A stretch of DNA of 64,000 nt, taken from Vanessa cardui (lineage: Eukaryota; Arthropoda; Insecta; Lepidoptera; Nymphalidae). The notes under the pieces were generated by a model. That model had not been told where the DNA came from. It searched no databases and saw only the letters and a program-made list of their open reading frames with translations. A program made the position numbers and the translations under genes. Location of the stretch: positions 6,760,501 to 6,824,500 of the forward strand of contig NC_061124.1 of the NCBI RefSeq assembly GCF_905220365.1. Direction: 5' to 3'. Position 1 is the stretch's first letter. Each line of letters begins with the position of its first letter. Positions 35,961 through 48,490 of the stretch are shown piece by piece.

Positions 35961-36599
35961 CAGTCTAAGTAAATAAAAGCCTCGTAATTGCCCCACAATG
36001 TACGAATATCATGTTTTAATTGCCTTAAAATAATAATAATCACCAAAATTCTCACTTGTTCTTGTTAGGAGTCGTCGATTTCAGAAATTATTAAGAAACC
36101 TTAGTTCTTTTAGTTTTATTTCATCCCATTCTTGGTCGTTTCTAAATTATGATACTAATCATTTTGTTTATCGATGAAAAAAATGTCGTTTTAAATATCT
36201 AAGTAAATAATATATAATTCATATATATGTAATGGAATAAACGGTGAAATGCTTCATCGAAATCTTATAGAAAAGTAAAACAGTAGGTACGGTATACTTT
36301 CATTGTGCTTTGAGATTTGAGAAACAGATATATCATTAGTCTCTAGATGGAATGGCTGGTGGTAACCACTTGCATTAGGTTGCCTATTCGTCATTTCAAT
36401 TACTTATTTTATATTTAAAAAAACGTATTTAATATAATTTTCATTAAGCATGTATTTATTTGAAAATGCGTTCAATCTGCCACAATCAAACGTAAACTCA
36501 TAAATCATTCCCTTTCATTTATAAATGAAATTCAAACTATGAATTCGTAAATACATACGTTACCTATATACATACGTACATCTAAAACACATACATTAA
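35961..36599. other. Intergenic; short family C fragment at about 36338-36395
   Basis: 'ggctggtggtaaccacttgcattaggttgcc' near 36355 resembles the family C 3' end. The rest is AT-rich. Confidence 0.4.
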
Positions 36600-36875
36600 C
36601 TAGCTGTGCCTGCGACATCCTGCGCGTTTTAATTTAACAAAAAAGTTATGGTTCTATCCTAAATTACACTTTATTACATCAGCTATCTGACAGTGAAAGT
36701 CTGTTCAAAATCTGTCCAGGCGTTCCAGACATTTGCCGGAAAAAAGAGACACACATACAAAAAATGAAAAAAACTTTTTTTTATAAATGTACCGTGTATA
36801 CATTCATAGGCATTCAGTAAAAAGCTGTTATGTTAATATTACAAACAGACACTCCAATTTCATCATATGTATAGA
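36600..36875 (-). mobile_element. Small non-autonomous Helitron
   Basis: On the - strand it starts A|TCTATACATATG and ends at CTAG (36600-36603 on +) followed by T. The body matches the element at 16717-16964 block for block ('atctgacagtgaaagtc', 'accgtgtatac', 'attacaaacagacact'). Confidence 0.75.
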
Positions 36876-38359
36876 TATTTATATAACTAAATTTATTAAA
36901 TGTTAACATTAAGTACTAAAATATATACGAATATGAATTAAAAACAGCAATATTAATATGTGAAATAATTTATACATTTCCGTTATAGGTACTAATGAAT
37001 ACCAAATACATTTAAATACATAGTTAAATAAACTTAATGTCGTTAACTAATGTAACACCGATCCATTATGACGTCAGTTCAAAATGAATTCGCTCAAAAT
37101 ACATAAAACACATGTGTCAAGTAAGGCAACTACGAATTCGTACCGGTCCATGTAAGATCATATATTATGGTGACAAGGGGTTGTAATAGTACGAATATAC
37201 ATTAAGTTTTTAAACCACAACCTCTAAACAAATACATTATAGCTACGGTCATGTAACATAACATACTATTTATATTTGTAGTTGAAATATATTAAATTAT
37301 AATTTGTCTTGTACTCATATTGTAATTCTTTTATTCACCATCACAATCAGTATAATTTAAAACGTTATTAATTATGACACGACAAAATAACAAAGTATAT
37401 CTTCTAAAGAACATTCTCAATTCAAATAAAGCTATCCCTAAGTAATATCTTATTTGTTAGTATTTAACAATCCGGGTTTAAGCCGTCAGTCAGACTTGAG
37501 CCTCGTGATGAATGCCTCGCTCGCTTCGATTTACAGCTGGTGGTTTTAAAGCCAAATTAGCCGTCAATGGTTAGGCAATAAATTTTGAAAAGCAAGTACT
37601 GAATTCGGTAAAATCTCGAAGCTTCGCTATATTTATGCGTTTGTGTACCATTTTATTTTCATTTAAAAGTAATAGTATTCCTTGGTTTTATTTGTTTATC
37701 TTGAACAAATATTATTTAACCAATTTTGAAAGTAAAACAATTTTTTTTAAATACGTTTTAATTTCTAAACTACGCGTTCAAGAAAAATACAAACATATAA
37801 ATATAATTTAACCACAAGTACTTCCATCAGTTCTCTTTAAACCTTAAAACAAAAGCCATATTATTTGAGTTTATACCAAAACTCAGCATTATCACACAAC
37901 AACTCGGCATCAGCTTCTTCATAATTAGCCACTCGACAAACAAAGCATTTGCTTACGTAAGTTACTAAGTACACACGAGGAAGCTACAACCCTATTACAT
38001 AAATGTAGTTAGAACTAAGCTTATCAACGTCTTTTCAAGATAAAATATAAAAATGTCTTTTCAAATATATTTCAACCATTTCGCTTTTTAATACTTCTTA
38101 ATTATTCTTACTTGTCCATGTCTGTAATTCTTTATTTAATCAAATTTCGTTTGTTCTATAAATTATAACAATCAATAATATCATTAATGGTTTTTAAAAT
38201 ACTGAAATTCGTAATCAATCAAGTTAAGGAACTCATTTATTTTACTTCTGAGCGGATGAAGGAATTAATCTTACAATATAATGAGCAAACTAAATAAAAA
38301 ATACGTTCTTCAAATAATAAGTATTGTTGTTTTTCGGTCACTATACAGGCATAAGGGTT
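36876..38359. other. Intergenic, nothing recognised
   Basis: AT-rich. Confidence 0.45.
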
Positions 38360-38730
38360 TCGCCGCTGACTAGCTCCGCAGAAGACAACCGGGGAGAAGG
38401 AAAAGGCGCTACGCGCACCTTCTCCGCCCGCCTCAATAGGCGCCGCAGGGACCAGGAGAGGTTCCAGTACCCTGGGAATCCCCCCTAGGTGTTGGAGGCC
38501 CGTATAGGCATGCCGACCGTAAAGGCGTCACGGTAGCATGCGTTAGCGATCCCGTGGCGTCGGCCGAAAGACGGAGAGGGTACCGCTGGTTTTTTAGTGG
38601 GTAAACCCGGTGTGCTTGGGCGTACTCGACATCCAGGGCTCCGGTAAGTACCACGACCCCCCCCTTGCCATCACGTGGGGGAATTAGTTTTTCCAGCGAG
38701 AAAAAAAAGGCATAAGAGATATAGCCCCCT
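38360..38730 (+). repeat. GC-rich LINE-like fragment (probable 3' end)
   Basis: An abrupt GC-rich block: 'gactagctccgcagaagacaaccggggagaagg', CGCCGCAGGGACCAGGAGAG, 'ctggttttttagtgggtaaacccggtgtgcttgggcg', 'ccatcacgtgggggaattag', 'tttccagcgag' and an A-rich end at 38700. I recognise this string order from the 3' end of lepidopteran LINEs; the clade is not certain. It is not host coding sequence. Confidence 0.55.
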
Positions 38731-39195
38731 CGTTCCAACGAGTGGGTGGTGGTGCATTTTGTACAAGCACCACCATATTCGTTAAAAGTGGTGATAATTA
38801 TTTCTTATAGTGACATTTTAATAGGTAGTTATAACTAACTAATGGCGCGTTTATCAGTCTACTTAAATATTATAAAAAGAAACAAACTCAATATACAATT
38901 ATTAATCTCAATTCATAATGAGATCGGAATTATGATTTATATAGTACTTTCAAAGCTAACGGCTGATCCCAAAGACGACCCCTTAACTACGCCCGCCATT
39001 ATCTAAATAGGCAATTTAGGTTTTAATTAAATTTCTCGTTTTATTTCATGTCATTTCGTATTGATATTCATAATTCGACTGATCAATAAAACGGAAACAT
39101 AAAACAAAGAAGCTTACTTCAAATCAAGATGAAGTATACTTATTTTAATTGCTTTCATAGTGTTTGATTTTTTTATATATCTTATATTAGATTTA
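38731..39195. other. Intergenic with small hairpin
   Basis: TGGTGGTGC (38747-38755) pairs with GCACCACCA (38767-38775). The rest is AT-rich. Confidence 0.5.
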
Positions 39196-39478
39196 CATCT
39201 TAACCGATGATTGTGGGTTCAAACCCAGGCGAGCACCACTATATATATGTGCTTAATTTGTGTTTATAATTCATCTCGTGCTCGGCGGTGAAGAAAAACA
39301 TCGCGAGGAAACCTGCATGTGTCTAATTTCATCGAAATTCTGTCACACGTGCATTACACCAACTCGATTTGGAACAGCGAGGTGGAATATGTTCCAAACC
39401 CTCTCCTTAATGAAAGAGGAGGCATTATCCCAGCAGTGGGAAATTTACAGACTGTAACTTTACTCTTTTCTTTACTTT
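39196..39478 (+). mobile_element. SINE family A, 5'-truncated
   Basis: Starts within the tRNA-like head (ATCTTAACCGATGATTGTGG) with a B box GGTTCAAACCC but no A box. The body then follows to 'cccagcagtgggaaatttacag' and a CTTTACT-rich tail. Confidence 0.85.
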
Positions 39479-40310
39479 TAATAGCAATAAAGAGTAAAAA
39501 AATAAGACAAAAAATATATAAAAGAAATAAAAACAATATAAATTATCCGAATGAGGAAAGGCGTAGGAAGGTAAAATTGTTTGAAAGTAAAGTTTGTCTA
39601 AAACTATTGGCGAAACTGTCGAACTTAGAAAATTAACTTGGTTATACTTCTTATTTATCGGCTTTCACTTTGGAAACTTAATTTGAATTATTTAACCTTT
39701 TATTGTTAAGCTACAGCCATTTATTATGTACCCATCGAGACATCATACGCCACATTGTTTTTATTAATAGCGAGACGATAGTGACATTATACAAACTAAC
39801 AAGAATTAACAACTAATATATAATTTTAGGAATAGATATTGTGAGTCACAGCAAAGAACCCGCTGTTAGTATTACATCAGTACAAATCACAGCATAATTT
39901 AAAACAAGTATATGAAAAATATGTCATAATATCGAGTTTTTGGATATTCGGGCTATTTTTTCAAACCTCAAATGCTCATTCGACAGATAACAAAACATTT
40001 CATTTCAATCGTCAAATAATTTGATCAATAACACTCCTAACTGAGGACTACAATCTGCCTTATTGACATCGAGTATATTTTTTAAAGCTTGAGATGTTAA
40101 CACGAATTTCTTCCCAAATTTGAATTGGCAGAATTGGCTTGAAAATATTAACGGTAAACCTGTGTAAAGAGTTATGTAGCTTCTTTTACGTTTTATTCTT
40201 AAGAACCAGTATGCTATTGGGCAGACAAATACTATGCCATTTTATTTAAGGCAAGTTAAATGGCAAATAAAATGGCAATAAAATAAAAGGTAGGTAGAAC
40301 GAATACCCAA
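39479..40310. other. Intergenic, nothing recognised
   Basis: AT-rich; short 'aaatggcaa' repetition at 40235-40290. Confidence 0.45.
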
Positions 40311-40369
40311 AGCTGATGTTTTCGATCCCTCGTAGCGAGCCACCCCGGGCCAAGGCCGCAATGCCTCTA

Positions 40370-40448
40370 AGGTAAATACGCCACTGATACGATTTCAAAC
40401 CCGCAATCTTCGGACACGAACTACCCATCCACATTGTCATCTCGGCTT
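40370..40448 (-). repeat. Possible remnant of a tRNA-like SINE head
   Basis: 'gatacgatttcaaacccgcaatcttcgg' and 'cattgtcatctcggctttacg' resemble the reversed head of family A, strongly diverged. Confidence 0.4.
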
Positions 40449-41002
40449 TACGTTACGAAATATTTGAGTTAATTATGTAATCGCATTGTGTATGTAGTGT
40501 GACTATTTTATTGATAGTAACTATTATGTCTACGTACATTAGGTACATTATACATAAGTGTGCACACTATACGGAACATACACTATATGAACTTTGTGAC
40601 AATTTGTCAATTATTTGACAAACCTTACCCTTTTGAGACATAACATTTAAATTATTTTAAATTTCGAATGCTAAGCCTAATCTAAAGCGAGTCTAGAGTC
40701 AGTTGGCAAAAGTCTTCATATAGTGCACAGATGTGTGTGTAAGCAAACACAAGTGACTCTTATCAATGAGATGATACCCAAATCCGACATGCCTGGAAAG
40801 AGATAAGGCATAGGATCAAAGGCTATACGTTCTTTACGAGACAAGGGAGTATAAGTGCTACCAGCTTTAAACTTCCGGTTTCAACTGAGAATTTCTAAGT
40901 AAAATCACCCAATAACTTTTTATTGGTGCGACTCGAGATTTAAGCCCAAAACCTCTGGATTTGTAGTCTTATAAGTGAACTACAAGACAGTAAACCTTAT
41001 AC
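40449..41002. other. Intergenic, nothing recognised
   Basis: AT-rich. Confidence 0.45.
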
Positions 41003-41178
41003 TGATGACCTCCATAGTCGAGTAATGTGAGACGCCAATCCGAGGTCCAGGTTCAACTCCCGACCGAGTCAATATAAAGAAAGTTACTTACCGTTGTTAC
41101 TTGTGATTTTCCAAAACACGTGCTTTAGTTACTTACATTAGGATTAGAGTAATGTATGTGATGTCGTCCAAAATTTAT
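41003..41178 (+). mobile_element. tRNA-like SINE family B, copy 3
   Basis: ATGACCTCCATAGTCGAGTA, then GGTTCAACTCC (41050-41060, a perfect B-box pattern), CCGACCGAGTCA, 'ttacttgtgattttcc' and 'taatgtatgtgatgtcgtcc'. It lacks about 60 bases present in the 12590 copy. Confidence 0.7.
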
Positions 41179-41979
41179 AAAATTTATAAACCTTATACTG
41201 TATTGACAACTGCGCTTTGTATTTTTTTTAAATAAAGTTCTAGTATACCCTGGAGCTAAGATTGAATCATGTATGACACTGTCGTAAGGGGAGTGTATAT
41301 GATAGACATATTTTCTTTTCAGTAACTTATTTTTATCACGATTAACTTTTTTTTTTAAATAAGACTTATGTACTGTACATGCTGCAATGAGATGGGACCC
41401 ACTACTTGCAACAATAGTTTATAGAAGTTGCGTTGGTTTAAAGGCGGACAGACGAATATCATGAAATTCTAAAAGTTCCTAGTCCGTTCGTTGTCATACA
41501 TAACACACGTACCTTACTATAATCATACTATAATCATGAAAAAACGAAATTATACTTTTATTTTTTAATGGTATCAAAACATGAATATTTGATATATTAA
41601 TAGCATATCAGATATCGAAACAAAACTTTACGAAGTTCCTAAAAAAACTATTACAGACACGAAGTTTCGTGGCCAACTAACTTGTATGTTTATAAGAATA
41701 GAAAAACAAATGAAGTTCTAACCCGTTGTACATAGAAAGCCTCCTGTCATATTAAGGCGGTGGTTTAGAGACACCACTTAACACTACTCCAATACGGAAT
41801 GCTGGATACATATTTATGATGTTTTCACGGAGCACAAGATAAACGCAAATAAAACGATCAAAACTTTATAGTCGATTACGACCTATGGTTGTTCTATTTA
41901 GACATAATTCTACAAATATTAAGAACATGATAAATAATTTGTTTTTGTAAAAATATAATGTTATTTTTTTCACATTAAA
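41179..41979. other. Intergenic, nothing recognised
   Basis: AT-rich. Confidence 0.45.
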
Positions 41980-42277
41980 AAAGTAATAGCCTGTAAATTT
42001 CTTACTGCTGGGATAAGGCCTTCTTTTTCATTTAGGAGAGGAAGGATATTCCACTACACTGTTCCAAAGCGGCTTGTTGGAAAGCACATGTGGCAGAATT
42101 TTGATGAAATTAGACACATGCAGGTTTCCTCATGGTGTTTTCTTTCACCGCCGAGTACGATATAAATTATAAACACAAATTAAGCATATATATAGATGTA
42201 TAGTGGTATTTGCCTGGGTTTGAACCCGCAATCATCGGTTAAGGTGCACGCGTTTTAACCATTGGGCCATCTCAGGT
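41980..42277 (-). mobile_element. SINE family A, near full-length
   Basis: A reverse copy from an A-rich tail and 'aatagcctgtaaatttc' through 'gcagaattttgatgaaatt' to the head 'gggtttgaacccgcaatcatcgg' and GGGCCATCTCAGG. Confidence 0.85.
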
Positions 42278-43186
42278 CATCGTTAGCGTTATCACGGTAC
42301 TGTGGAACGTTATTTATGTAACTTGTTTTATAAAGTTATATTCTTTGCGCTTACAAATTGCAAGTTTAAACTCAGCTTTTAATAACTATTTCATTTAAAA
42401 CTGAGAGCCCGTAGCTGTTACCGTATTTTTAAGGATTAGTACAGTAACATCCATTTTCTCTTACTAATCTTTAAAAATACTGCAGTCGGACGAGAAAAAT
42501 GTACCACCAGTACGAACCAGTTTCTAGTTCAGTTTATTTTACGTTAGTTATTACTTGTGAAAGTTTTATAATATATTATGTTATAATACTAACGTATGAG
42601 TAAGATATCTTTCTTATACTTTATTATTTATGAGACATTGTATCATAATTTCCAACTTGTCTTTGTTCTTATAAAAAATATATCTCTATAAAGTATTTCT
42701 TCAAGTCACCGTAGAGGGTGAGTATTTTTTTCATAATAATTAATTATTATGCGCATTGCATGAATTATAAATATATTAATTTTAAATATAGAATTTAAAA
42801 AACTATAAGATTAACTCACCTCCAAAACTCAATATATAAATTACTATTATACGCGCAGATTCTGATTTGATTCAAAATTTACATACAACCCTTCATCTCC
42901 AATTTTATGTAGGATGAAAAAATATCCTGTGATCATCCTTAGGATTCGTACTTGCTCCGAAAAAACAAAATCATCAAGATTCGTTAAGTTTTCAGTAAGA
43001 CATAGAATTACTTCCTCATTTATAATAATAGTATTTACCATGACAGTATTCATTTTACTTCGTAGTAGGGCCATGTCTTTTGAAGTCTGTCCGGATAGGT
43101 ACGTAGGTACCATCACATCTAAGTTTTATGCTATAAATAATAACAGGACACGTAATATTATAAATAAAAAATTAAAGAAAAAGAAA
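42278..43186. other. Intergenic, nothing recognised
   Basis: AT-rich. The frames at 42847-43116 (-) and 42914-43300 (+) overlap each other and carry no motif. Confidence 0.45.
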
Positions 43187-44014
43187 AACCGACTTCAAAC
43201 AATACACTATTTTAAAACAAATAAATATGCACTAAAAAGTTCTGAAAAAAATTGCGTATTCAACCTATTATTTAGAGTCCTCCTAACTAAAATGAAATGA
43301 AAAATATTAGACAACTTAAAAGTCGATTTACGATTACACGACGTATAGTTATTGTTATATTTGGAGCCGGTGTCAGCCAAGAAAACTCTGATAAAACGGA
43401 TTTTGTTGCAGTTTTTTTTAATAGATCGTGTGATTCGAGGGGAAAGTTTGTGTATATAATACATGAACAACATAGTAAAGAATCACTGATAATTTTAGAA
43501 GTTTGCAACTTGATGTCGTACATAAACAAATTCTGACTGACGACTATGACAATTACTTGAACATGACCACGTTACTTGATGATTCAAACACCCAAATAAC
43601 CTATAAATAATAGATTCGGCCGAGTATCGTTAACGTGCTCGTCAGAATTGTTTCGTTCCCTTTCGTATTGTTACTTTTTTATGGATCTTATGCTCAGAAC
43701 CTTACCAAACTATCCCTGAAGTATATCCTTTATAATAAAAAAAAATTATCAAAATTGGTGGGCACAATTTTGAGCTATTCACCTACTTATCGCGCGCCTA
43801 CATAATGCAAATTTAACACTTATATCGTTTTCATATGGATATCATTATCAGAATTAAACGAAATTAAAATGGGACCACACGGGAAGCACTAGCTTTCAAA
43901 CAAAACAAATTATGAAAATCGGTCCACCCAGTAACAAGTTATGAGGTAACAAACATAAAAAAAAAGAAAAAAAGAACAGACGAATTGATAACCTCCTCCT
44001 TTTTGAAGCCGGTT
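43187..44014. mobile_element. Transposon-like element with 13-bp terminal inverted repeats
   Basis: AACCGACTTCAAA (43187-43199) and TTTGAAGCCGGTT (44002-44014) are inverted with one mismatch. The interior is 828 bases, AT-rich, with 'gggtggaccgattttcat'-like text in reverse ('gaaaatcggtccacccagtaa') and 'cgaattgataacctcctcctt'. I recognise this combination as a common lepidopteran non-autonomous element. Several short frames inside show no transposase motif. No clear target duplication. Confidence 0.55.
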
Positions 44015-44357
44015 GAAAATATTAAAAGAAACTCAACTTATTCGCTAAGAAGTCAAATCGTCCTGGAAGAGATTTTTCCATTTTTTCGTTCTAGCTTAAA
44101 AAAATAAAATTCATTACTTAAGGATTTACTTTAACAAACTTTACATAATAACACATACAAACAAAAGTTAAGTTATTGATGCATATACATTTAAACTGAT
44201 TTCATAGATCATATTATTTTTGTGACTATTTTTTGGGTTTTAATCATTTTTTTAACATTGTGTTCAACGTTTTCACTAAGTATTCTTTCCGTAACCAGAA
44301 CAATTTAACCAGAGATTCGAGCAAAACAAACGGCAGTGGAATCGGTAACAGTGGTAT
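44015..44357. other. Intergenic, nothing recognised
   Basis: AT-rich. Confidence 0.45.
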
Positions 44358-44656
44358 ACAACAACAACAGCCTGTAAATTCCCACTGTTGGGCTAACGGC
44401 CTCCTCTCCCTTTAAGGAGAAGGTTTGGAACATATTCCACCACGCTGTTCCAATGCGGGTTGGTGGAATACACATGTGGCAGAATTTCTATGAAATTTGT
44501 CACATGCAGGTTTCCTCACGATGTTTTCCTTCACCGCTAAGCACGAGACGAATTATAAAGACAAATTAAGCACATGACACAACGGTGCTTGCCTGGGTTT
44601 GAACCCGCCATCATCGGTTAAGATGCTCGCGTTCTAACCACTGGGCCATCTCTGCT
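44358..44656 (-). mobile_element. SINE family A, near full-length
   Basis: A reverse copy with a CAACAACAACAG tail, conserved body, 'gggtttgaacccgccatcatcgg' (B box) and head ending GGGCCATCTCTGCT. Confidence 0.88.
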
Positions 44657-44722
44657 CTACGCAGATGAGATATATAACTGTTTTTTTCAAACAGTGGTAT
44701 ATCTCATCATAATTATTATCGA

Positions 44723-47014
44723 CTAGCTATACCCGCCCGCTTCGCTGGGCATTAGTCGTAGAAAAACATTTTTTTAATTTTTCATTTTGTAATTAATTAC
44801 CGATACAATGTACAAATAATCAAGAAATATGCGAGATCTAATCAAATACTTAAAATTATTTCATTTAATATTCGTCAATGATGTTCTCGATAGGCTGCAG
44901 ATTAGTCATAACATAAAAAAAGAAGATATCAAGATCATATCTTCTTTTTTTTGAATCCGGAAACAGGTATGGTTTATGAGAATGTTTTTGTTGGTGTAAT
45001 CTCGATGTAAAGTTGGTACGATGAAAATTTTAATTAAATTTCTATAGCCTAGAAAAGTTTGTATCACCCCAAAAACGTCCTCTATTATCCGGTTCTACCA
45101 AATATCGATGATATAACATTTACAACCTTGTCATCTGTATGTATCTCGTAAATAAATGTACCCTTGGCTCGAAGTTTTGATTGGTTGCATCGAATGTAGC
45201 TTAATCCTTCGTTCTCGACCTTAGCGTACACGTCAACAATGAATTGTTAAAACAGTTGACGATACTTCAGAATATGGTTAGATTGATTATCTCTAATTAT
45301 ACGATACGCATAAAAATCAAACTCTTCGATGTCACAGAACCAGTCGTGAGATTATTTTGATACAGTCCGAGATGATATCCATCTTCTGCTCGCATAATCA
45401 TAATTGGGTAATCGTAATTATTGTTATACGATTCATATTTTTCAGTGACACTTTGATTGTTTTTGTGTCGCTTAATGATAACAATACCTCGTTTTGTAAT
45501 TTCTGTACCGACAATTACAGCTGTGACTTCAGGAGCTATGGAAGCTTTAATACGCCTTTTATGCTCTGCGTTCTATCTGCATTGATAATTACTTTGAATC
45601 ATTTGTTGTTTCACTATCTAGAGCAGTTTTAGGCATAATCCTAAATTTTTCGATGATTTCTCGATTAGTTGTGGTACTGAACATGCATCAAAGATCAATC
45701 TTTTTCTACGTTGTCCGTGAAATAAATGTCCAGAAATTGGGGATTTTATTTAGATACTGGAAGAATTGAACCAATCATATGATACACTTTAAACGTAAAC
45801 GCGAAATTATTGTATTGTACAATATTTGTTACTCCAAAAGATGTCATTTAAAATGAAATGAATTGTAATTTCTAATATACTGAAGGAAATATTTAGACTC
45901 CTTAATAGTTCCCGTAACGTAGGTAAGAAGAGGTTCTGGTGGTTCAACCAGTTATGGCAAATACATTTTACCAGTGGAGTAGCATATACCAGCAGTTTAT
46001 TTAGTGTAACAATATGGGAATACTATATTCATTGAACCAATGATCACGTCGGGATTCATCTTGTTATCATAACCTATATAGTAATTGAAGGCTGATTTAT
46101 CGAGATTGGTTCTAGTTCTTGACTTAGTTTTTTTTAATCATTCATCATCCAGTAATTGGGCTTGTCAGGTTTATGAGTATCTCTTGATAAAGATGCTTGT
46201 TCGAAGATCTGGAACTTGATCATTTCGTTGACTAACTGTTTTGGCAGCTCTTAAAGTAGAAATTCGGATTCTATTTGTTTCTAAACGTATTTCTTGTTGG
46301 TGTGTTGTTTCCGTAGCTCTTTTGGATGACGCTACGCATATATTGTTGATATTCCGATCTTTTGTTTCTTCAATGGTTTCTATTTATATAAATAAGTTGC
46401 TTTTTTTGGTTATGTGCCTTACGTTTACATTTTATACTAAAAATTAATTGTTATTGGAGTTATGAGTATACTTACCAATTATGATTATTGTTTACTTTAT
46501 TATAATCAAAACAGCTAATCACTTCTTCCCATATATGTAATTTATAATAATTATCTCATTTTAAAATGACAATTATTATTGTTGTGATTATTTTATGTTT
46601 ATTGGCATATGACGGAAATTAAGTTAGTTGTTATGCTTTTTGAATTGATTTTCATTTTTTATTTCATATTTTATATGTGATACACGTAAGGGCCATCTGT
46701 TGGTTATTTTTAATGATACGGATGAAATAATTACTTTCTCCATAAAACAATAGATAAACATACCAAGTTTCTGAGTTTATCGATGACACACACATGCAAA
46801 CACATCCTTTTGGCTATCTATATATACTTTTGTAAGTATAAATAACCAATGATTTGCGCAAGTATATGTTTTTCCTGTATGCCAATTTTTATAATGATAC
46901 AGACACACAAAATTTTCAAAAATGGTAAAAATTAGGTCAGTCAAAGAACACATGACGAATTATGACAAAAATAAGTGTACAGACAGACTCTAGAGATTTA
47001 TATAATAGTATAGA
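44723..47014 (-). mobile_element. Helitron with precise termini and decayed Rep region
   Basis: On the - strand it starts A|TCTATACTATTATATAAATC (T at 47014) and ends ..GGGTATAGCTAG|T (CTAG at 44723-44726 on +), the A/T insertion signature of Helitrons. A GC-rich segment just before CTAG fits the usual 3' hairpin region. Length is 2292 bases, shorter than an autonomous element. It carries only the N-terminal part of the replication-initiator/helicase protein, full of stops and frameshifts. Confidence 0.88.
44980..46450 (-). pseudogene. Helitron Rep/helicase, N-terminal remnant
   Basis: Pieces read in order on the - strand: TTHQQEIRLETNRIR (near 46270), then SAFNYYIGYDNKMNPDVIIG (near 46070), TAGICYSTGKMYLP and LVEPPEPLLTYV (near 45950). 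Next come MTSFGVTNIV, FKVYHMIGSILPVSK and a KRGIVIIKRHKN / YPIMIMRAEDGYHLGLYQ stretch (45350-45500). These correspond to the conserved N-terminal region of Helitron replication proteins. At least several frameshifts and stops separate them, and the helicase domain is absent. No protein can be made. Confidence 0.82.
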
Positions 47015-47039
47015 TTTAGTACTCACGTGCGATAGCTTT

Positions 47040-47650
47040 ATTATTAGCGTATTTTATGTATAACTTTGGTGTTTCTACACCGATTTCTATGATTTTTTAT
47101 GGAATAGTTAATACTGTTAACTTTTGTAATTTGGGATGATTGAGAGTGTTATAAACGTAGGAATAGACAAATATAATCAGAAAGCTTCGAACTACTAAGC
47201 TATTGGGAGTGACACGTGTTATTGTGAGTCAACCATAAAAGATAGACATAGGCTGTCATGGGATATTTTTTGTATAATTTTAAGGAGAACATTTCCGTAA
47301 TACATGATTTCTGTGTATCTTTAACCATTAAGCCTAAACACGCGACGGAAGTTCAAAATATAGGGTAACTTTCCCGTTTTTCAGACATTTCCCTTCAGTG
47401 CTCTACTCCTATGGACTTTAGCGTGATGAAAAGTATACTATAACCAGCTCAGGAGTATGAAAAATAATTGTACCAAGTTTCCTTAAAATCCGTCGAGTAG
47501 TTTTTGTTTCTATAACGGTTATATGGACAGACAGACAGACAGACAAAAATTTTACTGATTGCATTTTTGCCATCAGTATCGACCCCTGATCACCCCCTGA
47601 TAGTTATTTTGTAAAAATATTTCATGTACAGAATTGACTTCCATACAGAT
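47040..47650 (+). repeat. Unclassified transposon-like repeat
   Basis: 'taactttcccgtttttcagaca', 'ctctactcctatggactttagcgtgatgaaaagtata', 'aaaatccgtcgagtagtttttgtttctataacg', ACAGACAGACAGACAGACAA, 'accccctgatagttattttg', 'gtacagaattgactt' and 'acagatttattataa'. I recognise this string set from lepidopteran repeats. It abuts the 5' end of the Helitron. Non-coding. Confidence 0.5.
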
Positions 47651-47748
47651 TTATTATAATTATCGATTATCGATTATCGACTAGTTGGGCAAGTTTCGGG
47701 AACTTGGAATGGACCTTTTAAAAATAATAAATTTATTTAAAAAATAAA

Positions 47749-47822
47749 AGGGAAGCCAGACAGACTGTCGTAACGCGTTACGTAACGAAACGACTACATT
47801 CTATAAGAAGTTATCACTTAAT
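47749..47822 (+). repeat. Short repeat E, copy 1, with CGTAACGCGTTACG palindrome
   Basis: GGGAAGCCAGACAGACTG, palindrome CGTAACGCGTTACG (47769-47782), 'taacgaaacgac' and 'taagaagttatca'. The second copy is at 52618. Confidence 0.75.
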
Positions 47823-48334
47823 AATAAAATTTATTTGAACTAAAATTCCAACTTAATTCTAAATTTAAAACATGCGGCAAATTTGTATACCAATATTGAT
47901 TAATAATTAGTTAAACATAAAATTAAACAATGTTAATCTAAAACAAATCAGCAAGTAATCGATTCCTCAGTTTTCAGAAAATGTATACTGCGCGTCACAA
48001 CTTGTTGGTACTGAGTACGTTTGAGTTAAAGTAATGTTTCTCAACAATAACAATAAAAGTAAATACTTAATACACTACACCGGTTGAGGTAAGCCTTCTT
48101 AGATAGGCTTCACAATAGCCTGTAATAAAGAGTAACAGAGTTGTATCCCTTTGGGTGGGAAAGTGTATTTTTATAATAGCGTTACAAGTCACACACGACG
48201 TTGTTTAATAATAATGTTTAAAAATAATGCGTACTGTACGACTACATGGATAATAATTGCTTATCTTCATGTACATATTATATAGGGTCTATTATTCTAA
48301 TTTGGAAATTTGATCATGTTTGTATTTTAAGTAT
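47823..48334. other. Intergenic, nothing recognised
   Basis: AT-rich. Confidence 0.45.
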
Positions 48335-48490
48335 TAGAAAAAAATAACTACTGAGATACTCGACGGTTATTTTTGGTAGAATATACATTCCATACCGAAC
48401 TTTTCTTACGATATTTTTGTTACAAAATACGATTCAAAAGAGCTTATAAAAATCTACTCGAGTAAAGTATTTTCTGATTTTGAATTCTAT
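48335..48490 (+). repeat. LINE 3' UTR fragment, degraded
   Basis: 'aataactactgagatactcgacggtt', 'ggtagaatatacattcc', 'gattcaaaagagctta' and 'gagtaaagtattttctgattttgaatt' align with 35790-35960. Confidence 0.6.

Noticed and set aside
38433..38738. A 101-codon protein on the - strand
   Set aside because: Lies wholly within a GC-rich LINE-like 3' fragment; Pro/Gly/Ser-rich text without motifs.
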